Assembly (NCBI RefSeq): GCF_009908165.1
Contig: NZ_JAAAUC010000003.1
Coordinates: 310,001-374,000, forward strand
Source of the DNA: Frigidibacter albus
GTDB lineage: Bacteria > Pseudomonadota > Alphaproteobacteria > Rhodobacterales > Rhodobacteraceae
DNA: 64,000 bases
Reading direction: 5' to 3'
How positions within the stretch are numbered: the stretch's first letter is position 1; every line of letters begins with the position of its first letter. The notes beneath the pieces are model-generated. The model did not search any database. It saw nothing but the letters and a program-made list of their open reading frames with translations, and was not told the origin of the DNA. Made by a program: the position numbers and the translations under genes. Shown one piece after another: positions 54,462-63,680 of the stretch.

Positions 54462-56864
54462 ATGACAGGCCGCGTTGCCACGCCGCCGTCTGACCCCGTG
54501 GCCGCGCTTCTGCGCGGCTACGAGCGTTATGCGGGCGTCGCGGACGAACTGGTCGATGCCAAGGGCGAGATGCGCCCGGTCTGGCGGCCCTTCGTGCAGC
54601 ATCTGGGGCGGCTGCCCCGTGACACGGTGGCGGCGCGCTTTGCCCGGGGAGACCAGTATCTGCGCGATGCGGGGGTGTTCTACCGGCTCTATGCCGAGAG
54701 CGGGTCGGATGAGCGGTCCTGGCCGCTGAGCCACGTTCCGGTGATCGTGCATGAGGCGGAATGGGACGAGATTTCCGCCGGCCTGATCCAGCGCGCCGAA
54801 CTGCTGGAGAAGGTGGCGGCCGACCTCTACGGCCCCAACAAGCTGGTGGCGGGCGGGCATCTTCCGGCGCAGCTGGTGGCGCAGAACCCCGAATGGCTGC
54901 GCCCGTTGGTGGGCGTGGTGCCGAAGGGCGGGCATTTCCTGCATTTCCTGGCCTTCGAGATCGGCCGCAGCCCCGACGGGTCGTGGTTCGTGCTGGGGGA
55001 CCGGACGCAGGCCCCCTCGGGCGCCGGGTTCGCGCTGGAAAACCGGGTGGCGACCAGCCGGGTGTTCACCGACTTCTTTGCGAATGCCAATGTCCACCGC
55101 CTCGCCGCCTTCTTCCGCGGCTTCCGCGATGCAATGAACGGCCTGCGGCAGAATGAGAGCACCCGCGTCGGCATCCTCAGCCCCGGGCCGATGAACGACA
55201 CCTATTTCGAGCATACCTATATCGCCCGCTACCTTGGCTTCATGCTGCTGGAGGGCGAGGATCTGGTGGTGCAGGACGGCGCGGTGATGGTCCGAACCGT
55301 CGCGGGCCTGCGGCCTGTCGATGTGCTCTGGCGGCGGCTCGATGCGCGCTTTGCCGATCCGCTGGAGCTGGACCCTTCGTCGCGCATCGGCACGCCCGGC
55401 ATGGTCGGCGCGCTGCGCGCCGGGCAGGTGGCGATGGTCAATGCGCTTGGATCGGGCCTGCTGGAAACCCGCGCCTTCCTCGCCTTCCTGCCGCGGATCT
55501 GCGAGGTGCTGATGGGCGAGCGGCTGAAGCTGCCGAACATCGCCACCTGGTGGTGCGGGCAGTCGGCGGAACGCGCCTATGTGCTGGCCAATGCGGACCG
55601 GATGCTGATCGGCCCCGCCCTTTCGAACCGCCTGCCGTTCGAGGCGGATGGCGCCACCGTGCAGGGCCGCGCCTTCCGCCCCGGCGCCCATGCCGCCGTC
55701 AGCGACTGGATCAAGGCCGAGGGGCCCTCGCTGGTGGGGCAAGAGGCGGTCACGCTGTCGACGACGCCGGCCTATGTGGAAGGCCGTCTGCGCCCGCTGC
55801 CGATGAGCCTGCGCGCCTTCGTGGTGCGCACGCCCGAGGGCTGGCAGGTGATGCCCGGCGGCTATGCCCGCATCGGGCGCACCAGGGATGCCAGCGCCAT
55901 CGCCATGCAGCGCGGCGGGTCGGTCGCCGATGTCTGGATCGTGTCCGACAAGCCGGTGGAGCCCGATACCAACGTCGCCGCGCCGGAGACCTTCCGGCGG
56001 TCAGAGCTTGGGGTGCTGCCAAGCCGGGCGGCGGACAACCTCTACTGGCTTGGCCGCTATGTCGAACGGGTGGAAACGGCGGTGCGGCTGCTGCGCGCCT
56101 GGCATCTGCGGCTGGCGGAAAGCGGAACCGCCGACCGGCCGCTGCTGAAAAGCCTGGGCAAATACCTCGCGGCGCATGGCTTCGATCCGGTGCAGCCGAT
56201 CGCCGAGGCGCTGGCCGAACGGGTGGACGATGCCCGCAGCTGCGCCGGCAAGGTCCGCGACCGCTTTTCCACCGATGGCTGGATGGCGCTGTCGGATCTC
56301 GCCGCCGCCGCCTCTGCCATGCCGGGGCCGGACCAGGCGGGGGATGACACCGCCCGCGCCCTTGGCCAGTTCCTGCGCCAGATCGCCGGCTTCTCGGGGC
56401 TGGTGCATGAGAACATGTACCGCTTCACCGGCTGGCGGTTCCTGACCCTTGGCCGCGCGCTGGAGCGGGCGAACTCCATGTGCTGGACGCTGGCGACCTT
56501 TGCCGATGCCAAGGCGCCCGAGGGCGCGCTGGATCTGGCGGTCGAGGTCGGCGACAGCCTGATGACCCATCGCCGCCGCTACACCGTCGCCACCAACCGC
56601 GCCACGGTGATCGACCTGCTGGCGCTGGATGACCGCAACCCCCGCGCGGTGTTCTTCCAGCTGGGCGAGATCCGCAACCAGATCGCCAAGCTGCCGGGCA
56701 GCGACGCCGCCGGCCCGATGCCGCAACTTCCGCGCCGGGTGCTGGAGCTGCATACCGGGCTCGCGGTGCTGTCGCCAGATGAGCTGACCACCGACGGGCT
56801 GCTGAAACTGCGCGGTGCCACGGCCGGACTTTCGGGGCTGATCGCCGACACATTTTTCGGCTAA
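54462..56864 (+). CDS. Circularly permuted ATP-grasp / alpha-E domain fusion
   Basis: An 800-residue fusion. Residues about 20-460 are a circularly permuted type 2 ATP-grasp domain (GVFYRLYAESGSDERSW start; RPVDVLWRRLDARFADPLELD; PGGYARIGRTRDAS). Residues about 485-800 are the alpha-E helical domain (LPSRAADNLYWLGRYVERVE, VHENMYRFTGWRFLTLGRALE). In many genomes the two are separate genes. The proposed role is ATP-dependent amide-bond formation on a peptide substrate. Transcribed with both transglutaminase genes. Confidence 0.92.
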   Translation: MTGRVATPPSDPVAALLRGYERYAGVADELVDAKGEMRPVWRPFVQHLGRLPRDTVAARFARGDQYLRDAGVFYRLYAESGSDERSWPLSHVPVIVHEAEWDEISAGLIQRAELLEKVAADLYGPNKLVAGGHLPAQLVAQNPEWLRPLVGVVPKGGHFLHFLAFEIGRSPDGSWFVLGDRTQAPSGAGFALENRVATSRVFTDFFANANVHRLAAFFRGFRDAMNGLRQNESTRVGILSPGPMNDTYFEHTYIARYLGFMLLEGEDLVVQDGAVMVRTVAGLRPVDVLWRRLDARFADPLELDPSSRIGTPGMVGALRAGQVAMVNALGSGLLETRAFLAFLPRICEVLMGERLKLPNIATWWCGQSAERAYVLANADRMLIGPALSNRLPFEADGATVQGRAFRPGAHAAVSDWIKAEGPSLVGQEAVTLSTTPAYVEGRLRPLPMSLRAFVVRTPEGWQVMPGGYARIGRTRDASAIAMQRGGSVADVWIVSDKPVEPDTNVAAPETFRRSELGVLPSRAADNLYWLGRYVERVETAVRLLRAWHLRLAESGTADRPLLKSLGKYLAAHGFDPVQPIAEALAERVDDARSCAGKVRDRFSTDGWMALSDLAAAASAMPGPDQAGDDTARALGQFLRQIAGFSGLVHENMYRFTGWRFLTLGRALERANSMCWTLATFADAKAPEGALDLAVEVGDSLMTHRRRYTVATNRATVIDLLALDDRNPRAVFFQLGEIRNQIAKLPGSDAAGPMPQLPRRVLELHTGLAVLSPDELTTDGLLKLRGATAGLSGLIADTFFG

Positions 56865-56906
56865 GAAGGCGCGCGGACCTCTCCGCGAGGATTCAAGGCG
56901 GCCCCC

Positions 56907-57785
56907 ATGCTCTACGATATCACCGCCAGCATCGACTATGCCTATAACCAGCCCTCGGGCCTTGGCCGCACCCTGTTGCGGCTGCTGCCGGTCACCGTGC
57001 CGGGCGCGCAGAAGCTGATCGCGGGGGCGCTGACCACCGCGCCTGCCGCGGCGGAACGCATCGACCGGCTGGATTTCTTCGGCAATCCGGTGACGGAGGT
57101 GGCCTTCCGCGAGGCGACCCGCAGCGCCAGCTTCCGCATTCAGGCACGGGTGGAGCGCATCGCGCAGGCGCCCTCGCTGGACCTGTCGCCGCCGCTGAAG
57201 CGGCTGGCCCAAGAGCTGTATGATTTCGACGATCTCGGCCCCACCGCGCCGCATCACTTCCTGGGCCCGTCCGAGCGGGTGCGCCCCTCTGCGGCGATGA
57301 CCGCCTATGCCCGCGATCATCTGGCCAAGGGTGAAACCACGCTGGCCGTGGTGCAGGCGCTTGGCGGCGCGCTCTACCGCGACATGCGCTTCGACGCCAA
57401 GGCCACCACTGTCGATACCGACCCGTCCGAGGCCTTCGCCGCGCGCCACGGCGTGTGCCAGGATTTCAGCCATATCATGATCGCCTGCCTGCGCGGCATC
57501 GGCATCCCCGCCGGCTATGTCAGCGGCTACCTGCGCACCAGCCCGCCCAAGGGCGAGGAGCGGCTGGCGGGCGCCGACGCCATGCACGCCTGGGTGCGCG
57601 CCTGGTGCGGGGTCGAGGGCGGCTGGGTGGAGTTCGACCCGACCAATGACCTGATGGTGGGCAGCGACCATATCGTGGTGGCCGTGGGCCGCGACTATGA
57701 CGACGTGGCCCCGGTCAAGGGCGTGCTGCGCACCGCCGGCCGCAGCGCCAGCGGCCACAGCGTCGATGTCATCCCGCTTGGGTGA
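56907..57785 (+). CDS. Transglutaminase-like cysteine peptidase family protein
   Basis: A 292-residue protein: N-terminal beta domain (LYDITASIDYAYNQPSGLGR) and a transglutaminase-core with the full Cys-His-Asp triad (RHGVCQDFSHIMIACLRGIG, AMHAWVRAWC, FDPTNDL). It starts 42 bases after the ATP-grasp fusion. The same trio, often with an Anbu/HslV-like peptidase, recurs in proteobacteria; the peptidase is absent here. Its last 17 bases overlap the convergent amidotransferase gene. Confidence 0.92.
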   Translation: MLYDITASIDYAYNQPSGLGRTLLRLLPVTVPGAQKLIAGALTTAPAAAERIDRLDFFGNPVTEVAFREATRSASFRIQARVERIAQAPSLDLSPPLKRLAQELYDFDDLGPTAPHHFLGPSERVRPSAAMTAYARDHLAKGETTLAVVQALGGALYRDMRFDAKATTVDTDPSEAFAARHGVCQDFSHIMIACLRGIGIPAGYVSGYLRTSPPKGEERLAGADAMHAWVRAWCGVEGGWVEFDPTNDLMVGSDHIVVAVGRDYDDVAPVKGVLRTAGRSASGHSVDVIPLG

Positions 57786-58518
57786 GAGGGGCCGCTTGTC
57801 TGAACCGGGCTCGTGCTTGGCTGCGGTAGAACCGTGCGAATCCCGCGGCGATGCGGGGGCCGTCGAGCGCGCCCGGGAGTGAGGCGCGCGCCTCGGCGGC
57901 AATGGCGGGCGGCACCATGCTGCCATCGGGGCCGTCGAAGGTATCCGTGACATGCGCCGGCAGGAACTCCGGGTGGAACTGCACCGACAGTGCCGGGAAC
58001 GGGTAGGCCAGCCCGCCATAGGGGGACAGCGCGTTGGCCGCCAACACCTCTGCCCCCGGCGGCGGCGCCACCACCTGATCCTGATGGAACGAGATGCTGG
58101 CGAAGGGCTCCGCCCCCCACAGCGCCGCGCCAGCCGGGGTGGGGCGGTGATCGTGCCGGCCGATCACCCAGCCCGCAGCCGATTTTTCCACTTGCCCGCC
58201 ATAGGCCGCCGCCATGATCTGATGGCCGAAGCAGACGCCCGTCACCGGCACCTGCCGGTCGCGCAGGTCGTGCAGCAAGGCCACCAGCGGCCCCATCCAG
58301 GCCAGCCGGTCATAGACCCCGGCCCGCGATCCGGTCACCAGGAAGCCGTCATGCCCGGCGGGATCGGGGAGGGGGCCCGGCGCCGTCACGTCATGCACGG
58401 TGAACACCGCCTCGGGCATCGCCGGGGCCAGCCAATCGCGGAACATGTCTGCATAAGTCCCGTGCTGCGCCGCAAACCCGGCATCCGGCCGGTCGGTTTC
58501 CAATATGCAGATCCGCAT
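57769..58518 (-). CDS. Class I glutamine amidotransferase
   Basis: A 249-residue GATase1 protein (gamma-glutamyl-hydrolase/PuuD-GuaA-like type). The nucleophile elbow GVCFGHQIMA (Cys about 95) and SVQFHPEF (His and Glu, about 181) are complete. No synthetase domain is attached, so ammonia acceptor is unknown. Convergent with, and slightly overlapping, the transglutaminase gene. Confidence 0.88.
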   Translation of the reverse strand: MRICILETDRPDAGFAAQHGTYADMFRDWLAPAMPEAVFTVHDVTAPGPLPDPAGHDGFLVTGSRAGVYDRLAWMGPLVALLHDLRDRQVPVTGVCFGHQIMAAAYGGQVEKSAAGWVIGRHDHRPTPAGAALWGAEPFASISFHQDQVVAPPPGAEVLAANALSPYGGLAYPFPALSVQFHPEFLPAHVTDTFDGPDGSMVPPAIAAEARASLPGALDGPRIAAGFARFYRSQARARFRQAAPLTQAG

Positions 58519-58689
58519 CGGTCCCTCACCCTTGATCCGCCGATTGGCCCCGCCGCGGCACGCGCTGTCAAGCCGCCCCCCCGAGTCTGCCGAAATGCGC
58601 TATAGCATGGTCCCGAATGTGCAATTTCAAACCGCAGCACCGGCCCCCATTGTTATCCTCGAAGCAATTGATGATTTGGGAGAGCCGAG

Positions 58690-59514
58690 ATGGCCACCAG
58701 TGATGCCCCCCTCGAGATCGGCCATGTCGCGCTGACCGTGCGCGATCTGGACGCCGTGGCCGCGTTCTATCAACGCGCCCTCGGGCTCGACCCCCTCTCG
58801 CAGGACGGCGAGATTGTCCGGCTAGGCACCGGCGACCGAACCCTGCTGGAACTCCGCCGCGACCCCGCCGCCCGCGTTTCCTCGCCGCGTGAGGCCGGGC
58901 TGTTCCACACCGCCTTCCTGCTGCCCGCACGCGCCGATCTGGGCCGCTGGCTCGCCCATGCCGCCGAAAGCGGCCTGCGGCTGCAGGGCGCCTCGGACCA
59001 TCTGGTCAGCGAGGCGGTCTATCTGGCCGACCCCGAGGGCAACGGCATCGAGGTCTATGTCGACCGCCCCCGCGCCGAGTGGCCGATGTCGGCGGGCGGC
59101 CTGCAGATGGCCAGCGATCCGATGGATCATGCGGGGGTGCTGGCGGCGGCCGGGGGCAGCCGGTGGGCCGGCATCCCGGAGGGCTCGGTGGTCGGCCACG
59201 TTCACCTGCAGGTCGGCGCGCTGGACGCGGCCGAGGGGTTCTATGGCGAGACTCTGGGGATGGCCCTGACGGTCCGCTACCGGGGCGCGAACTTCTTCGG
59301 GGCGGGCGGCTATCACCACCATGTCGGTACCAATATCTGGAACAGCCGCGGGGCAGGGCGCCGCGCGCCGGGCACGGCAGGGCTTGCCGAGGTGGTGTTG
59401 CGGGCCGATCCGGCAGAGCTGGCGGCGATTGCCGTGCGGGCAGGGGTGGTCCCGGACGGGCCTGTGGCACTGCAAGACCCCTGGGGCACCGCGATCACCG
59501 TCGAGGCGAAGTAG
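58690..59514 (+). CDS. VOC-family extradiol-dioxygenase-like protein
   Basis: A 274-residue protein of two VOC modules (about 6-125 and 155-270): IGHVALTVRDLDAVAAFYQ and VVGHVHLQVGALDAAEGFY, with HHHVGTNIWNSRG near residue 212. His and Glu metal positions fit the CatE-like catechol 2,3-dioxygenase/glyoxalase group. Next to a MarR regulator and a molybdenum hydroxylase, a ring-cleavage or related catabolic step is plausible but not proven. Confidence 0.85.
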   Translation: MATSDAPLEIGHVALTVRDLDAVAAFYQRALGLDPLSQDGEIVRLGTGDRTLLELRRDPAARVSSPREAGLFHTAFLLPARADLGRWLAHAAESGLRLQGASDHLVSEAVYLADPEGNGIEVYVDRPRAEWPMSAGGLQMASDPMDHAGVLAAAGGSRWAGIPEGSVVGHVHLQVGALDAAEGFYGETLGMALTVRYRGANFFGAGGYHHHVGTNIWNSRGAGRRAPGTAGLAEVVLRADPAELAAIAVRAGVVPDGPVALQDPWGTAITVEAK

Positions 59515-59517
59515 CGC

Positions 59518-59940
59518 TCAGGCCAGCTTGCTCAGCAGGTCCATGAACCGCGCCTGTTCCGCCGGGGTCAGCGGCGCCAGCGTGCGGCGCGACACCTCCA
59601 GCGCCGTGTCGCGGGTGGCGGCAAAGGCGGCGGCACCGGCCTCTGTCAGGCTCACGGTCAGGCGGCGGCGGTCGCCCGGGTCGGGGGCTGTGGCGACCAG
59701 ACCCTGCCGCGCCAGCCGGTCCACCACGCCCTTGATGGTGGCGCCGTCCATCGCCGTGACCCGGCCGAGGTGGTTCTGCGACAGCGGCCCCAGCTCGTGC
59801 AGGCGCACCAGCACGGTAAATTGCGTCGTGGTCAGCCCCGGGATCGCCTCGGCAAAGATCGCAAGGTGCCGCTGGTTCGCGCGGCGCAGCACGAATCCCA
59901 CCTGATCTTCCAGCACATAGGTTTTTTCCGGGCTTTCCAC
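59518..59940 (-). CDS. MarR-family transcriptional regulator
   Basis: A roughly 140-residue winged-helix regulator: YVLEDQVGFVLRRANQRHLAIF (dimer helix), LSQNHLGRVTAMDGATIKGVV (HTH) and DPGDRRRLTVSLTEAG (wing). It points away from the molybdenum-hydroxylase operon, the usual placement for a catabolic repressor. Start is uncertain: GTG 59938-59940 gives a normal N-terminus (ESPEKTYV); a TTG at 59976 would add 12 residues. Confidence 0.88.
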   Translation of the reverse strand: MESPEKTYVLEDQVGFVLRRANQRHLAIFAEAIPGLTTTQFTVLVRLHELGPLSQNHLGRVTAMDGATIKGVVDRLARQGLVATAPDPGDRRRLTVSLTEAGAAAFAATRDTALEVSRRTLAPLTPAEQARFMDLLSKLA

Positions 59941-59981
59941 GGGCTCGGGGATACAGGCCACGCCCGCGCCACGCAAGGTTG

Positions 59982-60028
59982 TTGACAGGGGCCGAAGCGC
60001 GCCGCAATCTTGTTTCTATACATACGAA
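59982..60028 (+). promoter_or_regulatory. Promoter/operator region of the molybdenum-hydroxylase operon
   Basis: A consensus -35 TTGACA at 59982-59987 has a weak -10 (CAATCT) 17 bases on. An AT-rich TTCTATACATACGAA patch (60014-60028) follows, where a MarR dimer could bind. Confidence 0.4.
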
Positions 60029-60075
60029 TTGCCCCCTGCGCAGCACGCCTTCCACCCAAAGGGACCGGGCCGGCC

Positions 60076-60936
60076 ATGACGGAAGCGACCAGCGACTACG
60101 CCCGCCCCACCGCGCTGCCCGAGGCGCTGGCGCTGCTGGCTGCCGGCCCCCGCACCGTGCTGGCGGGCGGCACCGACCTTTACCCCGCGACTCAGGCGCA
60201 ACGGCTGGCGGGGCCGCTGCTGGACATCACTGCGCTGGACGGGTTGGCGGGGATCACGGCGGGGCCGGACGGTCTGCGCATCGGCGCCGGCACGACATGG
60301 ACGGCGCTGGCCGAGGCGGACCTGCCACCGGCGCTGGTGGCGCTGCAACAGGCGGCGCGTCTGGTCGGCGGGCGGCAGATCCAGAATGCCGGGACCCTCG
60401 GCGGCAACCTCTGTAATGCCTCGCCTGCCGCCGACGGAGTGCCGCCGCTGCTTGTGCTGGGGGCGGAGGTGGAGCTGGCCTCGGTGCGCGGGGTCCGGCG
60501 CCTGCCGCTGGAGCGGTTCGTGCTGGGGGTGCGGAAGACGGCGCTTGCCGCGGATGAGCTGCTGACAGCGGTGCATATCCCCGCGGCGGCGCTGGCGGGC
60601 AGGTCGGCGTTCGTCAAGCTCGGGGCGCGGGCCTATCTGGTGATCTCGATTGCCATGGTCGCCGTGCGGATCGTGGCCGAGCGGGGGCAGGTGGTCGAAG
60701 CCGCCTTGGCCGTGGGCGCCTGCAGCGCCGTCGCCCGCCGCCTGCCAGCGGTGGAGGCGGCGCTGGTCGGTGCGCCGCTGTCCGAGGTGGCCGCGCGGAT
60801 CACTGAAGCGGAGGTCGCCGCCGCCCTCTCGCCCATCGCCGACATCCGCGGCACCGCGGACTACCGCCTCGAGGCCGCCTGCGTGCTGCTCCGCCGGGCA
60901 GTCACGCAAGCGCTGCCGGTGGAGGAACCCGCATGA
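60076..60936 (+). CDS. FAD-binding subunit of a xanthine-dehydrogenase-family hydroxylase
   Basis: A 286-residue subunit M (CoxM-like). The FAD loops LAGGTDLYPATQ (about residue 32) and QIQNAGTLGGNLCNASPAAD (about 103) are clear. It carries electrons from the FeS/Mo subunit to FAD. Starts at MTEATSDY; ends with a 4-bp overlap to the next gene. Confidence 0.92.
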   Translation: MTEATSDYARPTALPEALALLAAGPRTVLAGGTDLYPATQAQRLAGPLLDITALDGLAGITAGPDGLRIGAGTTWTALAEADLPPALVALQQAARLVGGRQIQNAGTLGGNLCNASPAADGVPPLLVLGAEVELASVRGVRRLPLERFVLGVRKTALAADELLTAVHIPAAALAGRSAFVKLGARAYLVISIAMVAVRIVAERGQVVEAALAVGACSAVARRLPAVEAALVGAPLSEVAARITEAEVAAALSPIADIRGTADYRLEAACVLLRRAVTQALPVEEPA

Positions 60937-63680
60937 ACCAGCCCGGCCGCTTCGCCACCCTCACCGTCAACGGCCGGGCGATTGCCGCTACCGGCGATCC
61001 CGCGCGCCGGCTGTCGGATTTCCTGCGCGAGGAGGCGGGGCTGCGCGGCACCAAATCCGGCTGCGATGCGGGCGATTGCGGGGCTTGCACGGTGATCGCC
61101 GATGGCGCGGCGGTCTGTGCCTGCCTGATGCCGGTGGGGCGGCTGGCGGGCGCCCGGGTGACCACGGTCGAGGGGCTGGCCGATGCGCCGGGCGAGGCGG
61201 GGACGCTCTCGCGCCTGCAATCGGCCTTCCTGCGCCACGGCGCGGCGCAATGCGGGATCTGCACGCCCGGAATGCTGACCGCCGCCGCCGCACTGCTGGC
61301 CAAAAAGCCCCGCCCGACCGAGGCGGAGGCAGAGGTGGCGCTTGGCGGGGTGCTCTGCCGCTGCACCGGTTACCGCAAGATCCTCGCCGCCGTCTGCGAT
61401 GCCTGGCGCGAGGATGTGCCGGAGGCCCCGCTTGCGCCCGGCGCTGCCGTGGGCGCCCGGGTTCGGCGGCTGGACGGGGTCCCGAAGGTGACGGGTGCGG
61501 ACCGTTTCGGGGCCGACGAATGGCCCGAGGGCGCGCTGCTGCTGAAGGCGGTCCGCTCGCCGCACTTTCACGCCGGCTTTCACTTTGGCGATATTTCGGC
61601 GTGGAAGGCTGCCCGCCCGGGTGTGGCCGCGATCTTCACCGCCGCCGACATTCCCGGCCGCAACCGCTTTGGCGTGATCCCGGCCTTTGCCGACCAGCCG
61701 GCGCTGGCCGAGGGCACGGCGAGGCTGCGCGGCGAGGCGGTGGCGCTGGTTGCGTTCGAGCCGGGGGCGGAGCCGGATCTGACCGATTTCCCCGTGACTT
61801 GGCAGCCGCTGCCGTATCTGCTGGACCCGGCCGAGGCCGAGGCGGAGGGCGCGCAACTGGTCCACCAAGGCCGCCCCGGCAACCACCTTATCACCGGGCG
61901 TGTGCGCCGCGGGGATGCCGCCGCGGCCCTCGCCGCCTCCACGCATGTGGTGCAGGGCAGCATGGAAACCGCCTTCGTCGAACACGCCTATATCGAACCT
62001 GAAGCGGGTTCCGCCTGGATGGAGGGCGAGGTGCTGTGCATCCGCGCCTGCACCCAGGCCCCGGTGATGGACCGTGATGAGACCGCCGCCATCCTCGGCC
62101 TGCCGCCGGAGCGGGTGCGGGTCTTGCCCACGGCGGTGGGCGGCGGCTTCGGATCGAAGCTCGATGTCTCGCTGCAGCCCCTCCTTGGGCTGGCGGTGCT
62201 GAAGACAGGGCGGCCGGCGCGGATGGTCTATACCCGCGCCGAAAGCATGACCTCCACCACCAAGCGCCACCCGGCCAGGATCACCGCGCAGATCGGCTGC
62301 GATGCGGACGGCCATGTCACCGCCCTGAGCTTCGATGGCCTGTTCGATACCGGCGCCTATGCCAGCTGGGGGCCGACTGTGGCGAACCGGGTGCCGGTCC
62401 ATGCCACCGGCCCCTACCGCACCCCGGCCGTGTTGGCCCGCGCCCGCGCCATCCACACCCACGGCCCCAGCGGCGGCGCCTTCCGCGGCTTTGGCGTGCC
62501 GCAGGCGGCGCTGGCGCAAGAGACGCTCTATGACCAGCTGGCGGACTTGGCGGGGATCGACCGGCTGGAGTTCCGCCTGCGCAATGCCTTCGTGGAGGGC
62601 GATGCGACCGCCACGGGGCAGGTGCTGCATGGCACCGGCATCCATGACTGCCTGACCGCGCTGGCCCCGCACTGGACCCGCGCCTTGGCCGAGGCGGCTG
62701 CCGCCAATGCCGCGCCGGGCCATCTGCGCCGGGGGGTGGGTGTCGCCTCGTGCTGGTATGGCTGCGGCAATACCTCGCTGCCCAACCCCTCCACCATCCG
62801 GCTGGGACTGACGCCCGAGGGGACGCTGGTGCTGCATCAGGGAGCCATGGATATCGGGCAGGGCGCCAATACCGTCATCACCCAGATCTGCGCCGATGCG
62901 CTCGGTCTGCCGGTGGAGGCCTTCACGCTGGTCGGCCCCGATACCTTCCTGACGCCCGATGCCGGCAAGACCTCTGCCTCGCGCCAGACCTATGTGTCGG
63001 GCCGGGCGGCGCAAGCGGCGGGGGCGGCCCTGCGGGCGCAGATCCTGCGGCTGGCCGGGCTGAACGGCGCGGCCAGCCTGCGGCTGGAGGCGGCGGCGGT
63101 GGTGGTGGAGGGCGAAACCTCGCACCGCGTCGACCTTGCCGCTTTGCCCCCCAATCCCCACGGCTATGCGCTGATGGCCGAGGAGACCTATGACCCGCCC
63201 ACCGCGCCGCTGGATGCTGACGGGCAGGGCACGCCCTATGCCGTCTATGGCTATGGCGCGCAGATGGTGGAGCTGGAGGTGGACACCGAGCTTGGCACCG
63301 TGCGCCTGCTGAAGATCACCGCCGCGCATGACCTGGGCCGCGTCATCAACCCCACCCTCGCCGAGGGCCAGACCGAGGGCGGCATCGCGCAGGGCATCGG
63401 CCTTGCGCTGATGGAGGAGTATATCCCCGGCCGCACCGAGAACCTGCATGACTACCTGATCCCCACCATCGGCGACGTGCCCCCAATCGAAAGCCTGCTG
63501 ATCGAGCGGGCGGACCCGGAGGGGCCCTTCGGCGCCAAGGGGCTTGGCGAGCATGTGCTGATCCCGACCGCACCGGCGATCCTGAACGCGGTGCGCCATG
63601 CGACGGGGGTCACCATCACCCGCGTGCCGCTGCTGCCGCACCGCCTGCGCGCCGCGATCCTTGCGAAGGGCGCCCCGTGA
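60933..63680 (+). CDS. Fused [2Fe-2S]/molybdopterin subunit of a xanthine-dehydrogenase-family hydroxylase
   Basis: A 915-residue protein. Residues 1-155 hold both [2Fe-2S] clusters (CDAGDCGAC with Cys44/49/52 and Cys64; HGAAQCGICTPG and CRCTGYR). Residues about 170-915 are the molybdopterin domain (GGGFGSKLDVS, GPSGGAFRGFGVPQ, MDIGQGANTV, and the active Glu in GAKGLGEH). It hydroxylates an N-heterocycle or aldehyde. FeS-then-Mo fusion with a separate FAD subunit is less common than three separate subunits. Followed at once by a 6-hydroxynicotinate-reductase-like gene. Confidence 0.93.
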   Translation: MNQPGRFATLTVNGRAIAATGDPARRLSDFLREEAGLRGTKSGCDAGDCGACTVIADGAAVCACLMPVGRLAGARVTTVEGLADAPGEAGTLSRLQSAFLRHGAAQCGICTPGMLTAAAALLAKKPRPTEAEAEVALGGVLCRCTGYRKILAAVCDAWREDVPEAPLAPGAAVGARVRRLDGVPKVTGADRFGADEWPEGALLLKAVRSPHFHAGFHFGDISAWKAARPGVAAIFTAADIPGRNRFGVIPAFADQPALAEGTARLRGEAVALVAFEPGAEPDLTDFPVTWQPLPYLLDPAEAEAEGAQLVHQGRPGNHLITGRVRRGDAAAALAASTHVVQGSMETAFVEHAYIEPEAGSAWMEGEVLCIRACTQAPVMDRDETAAILGLPPERVRVLPTAVGGGFGSKLDVSLQPLLGLAVLKTGRPARMVYTRAESMTSTTKRHPARITAQIGCDADGHVTALSFDGLFDTGAYASWGPTVANRVPVHATGPYRTPAVLARARAIHTHGPSGGAFRGFGVPQAALAQETLYDQLADLAGIDRLEFRLRNAFVEGDATATGQVLHGTGIHDCLTALAPHWTRALAEAAAANAAPGHLRRGVGVASCWYGCGNTSLPNPSTIRLGLTPEGTLVLHQGAMDIGQGANTVITQICADALGLPVEAFTLVGPDTFLTPDAGKTSASRQTYVSGRAAQAAGAALRAQILRLAGLNGAASLRLEAAAVVVEGETSHRVDLAALPPNPHGYALMAEETYDPPTAPLDADGQGTPYAVYGYGAQMVELEVDTELGTVRLLKITAAHDLGRVINPTLAEGQTEGGIAQGIGLALMEEYIPGRTENLHDYLIPTIGDVPPIESLLIERADPEGPFGAKGLGEHVLIPTAPAILNAVRHATGVTITRVPLLPHRLRAAILAKGAP

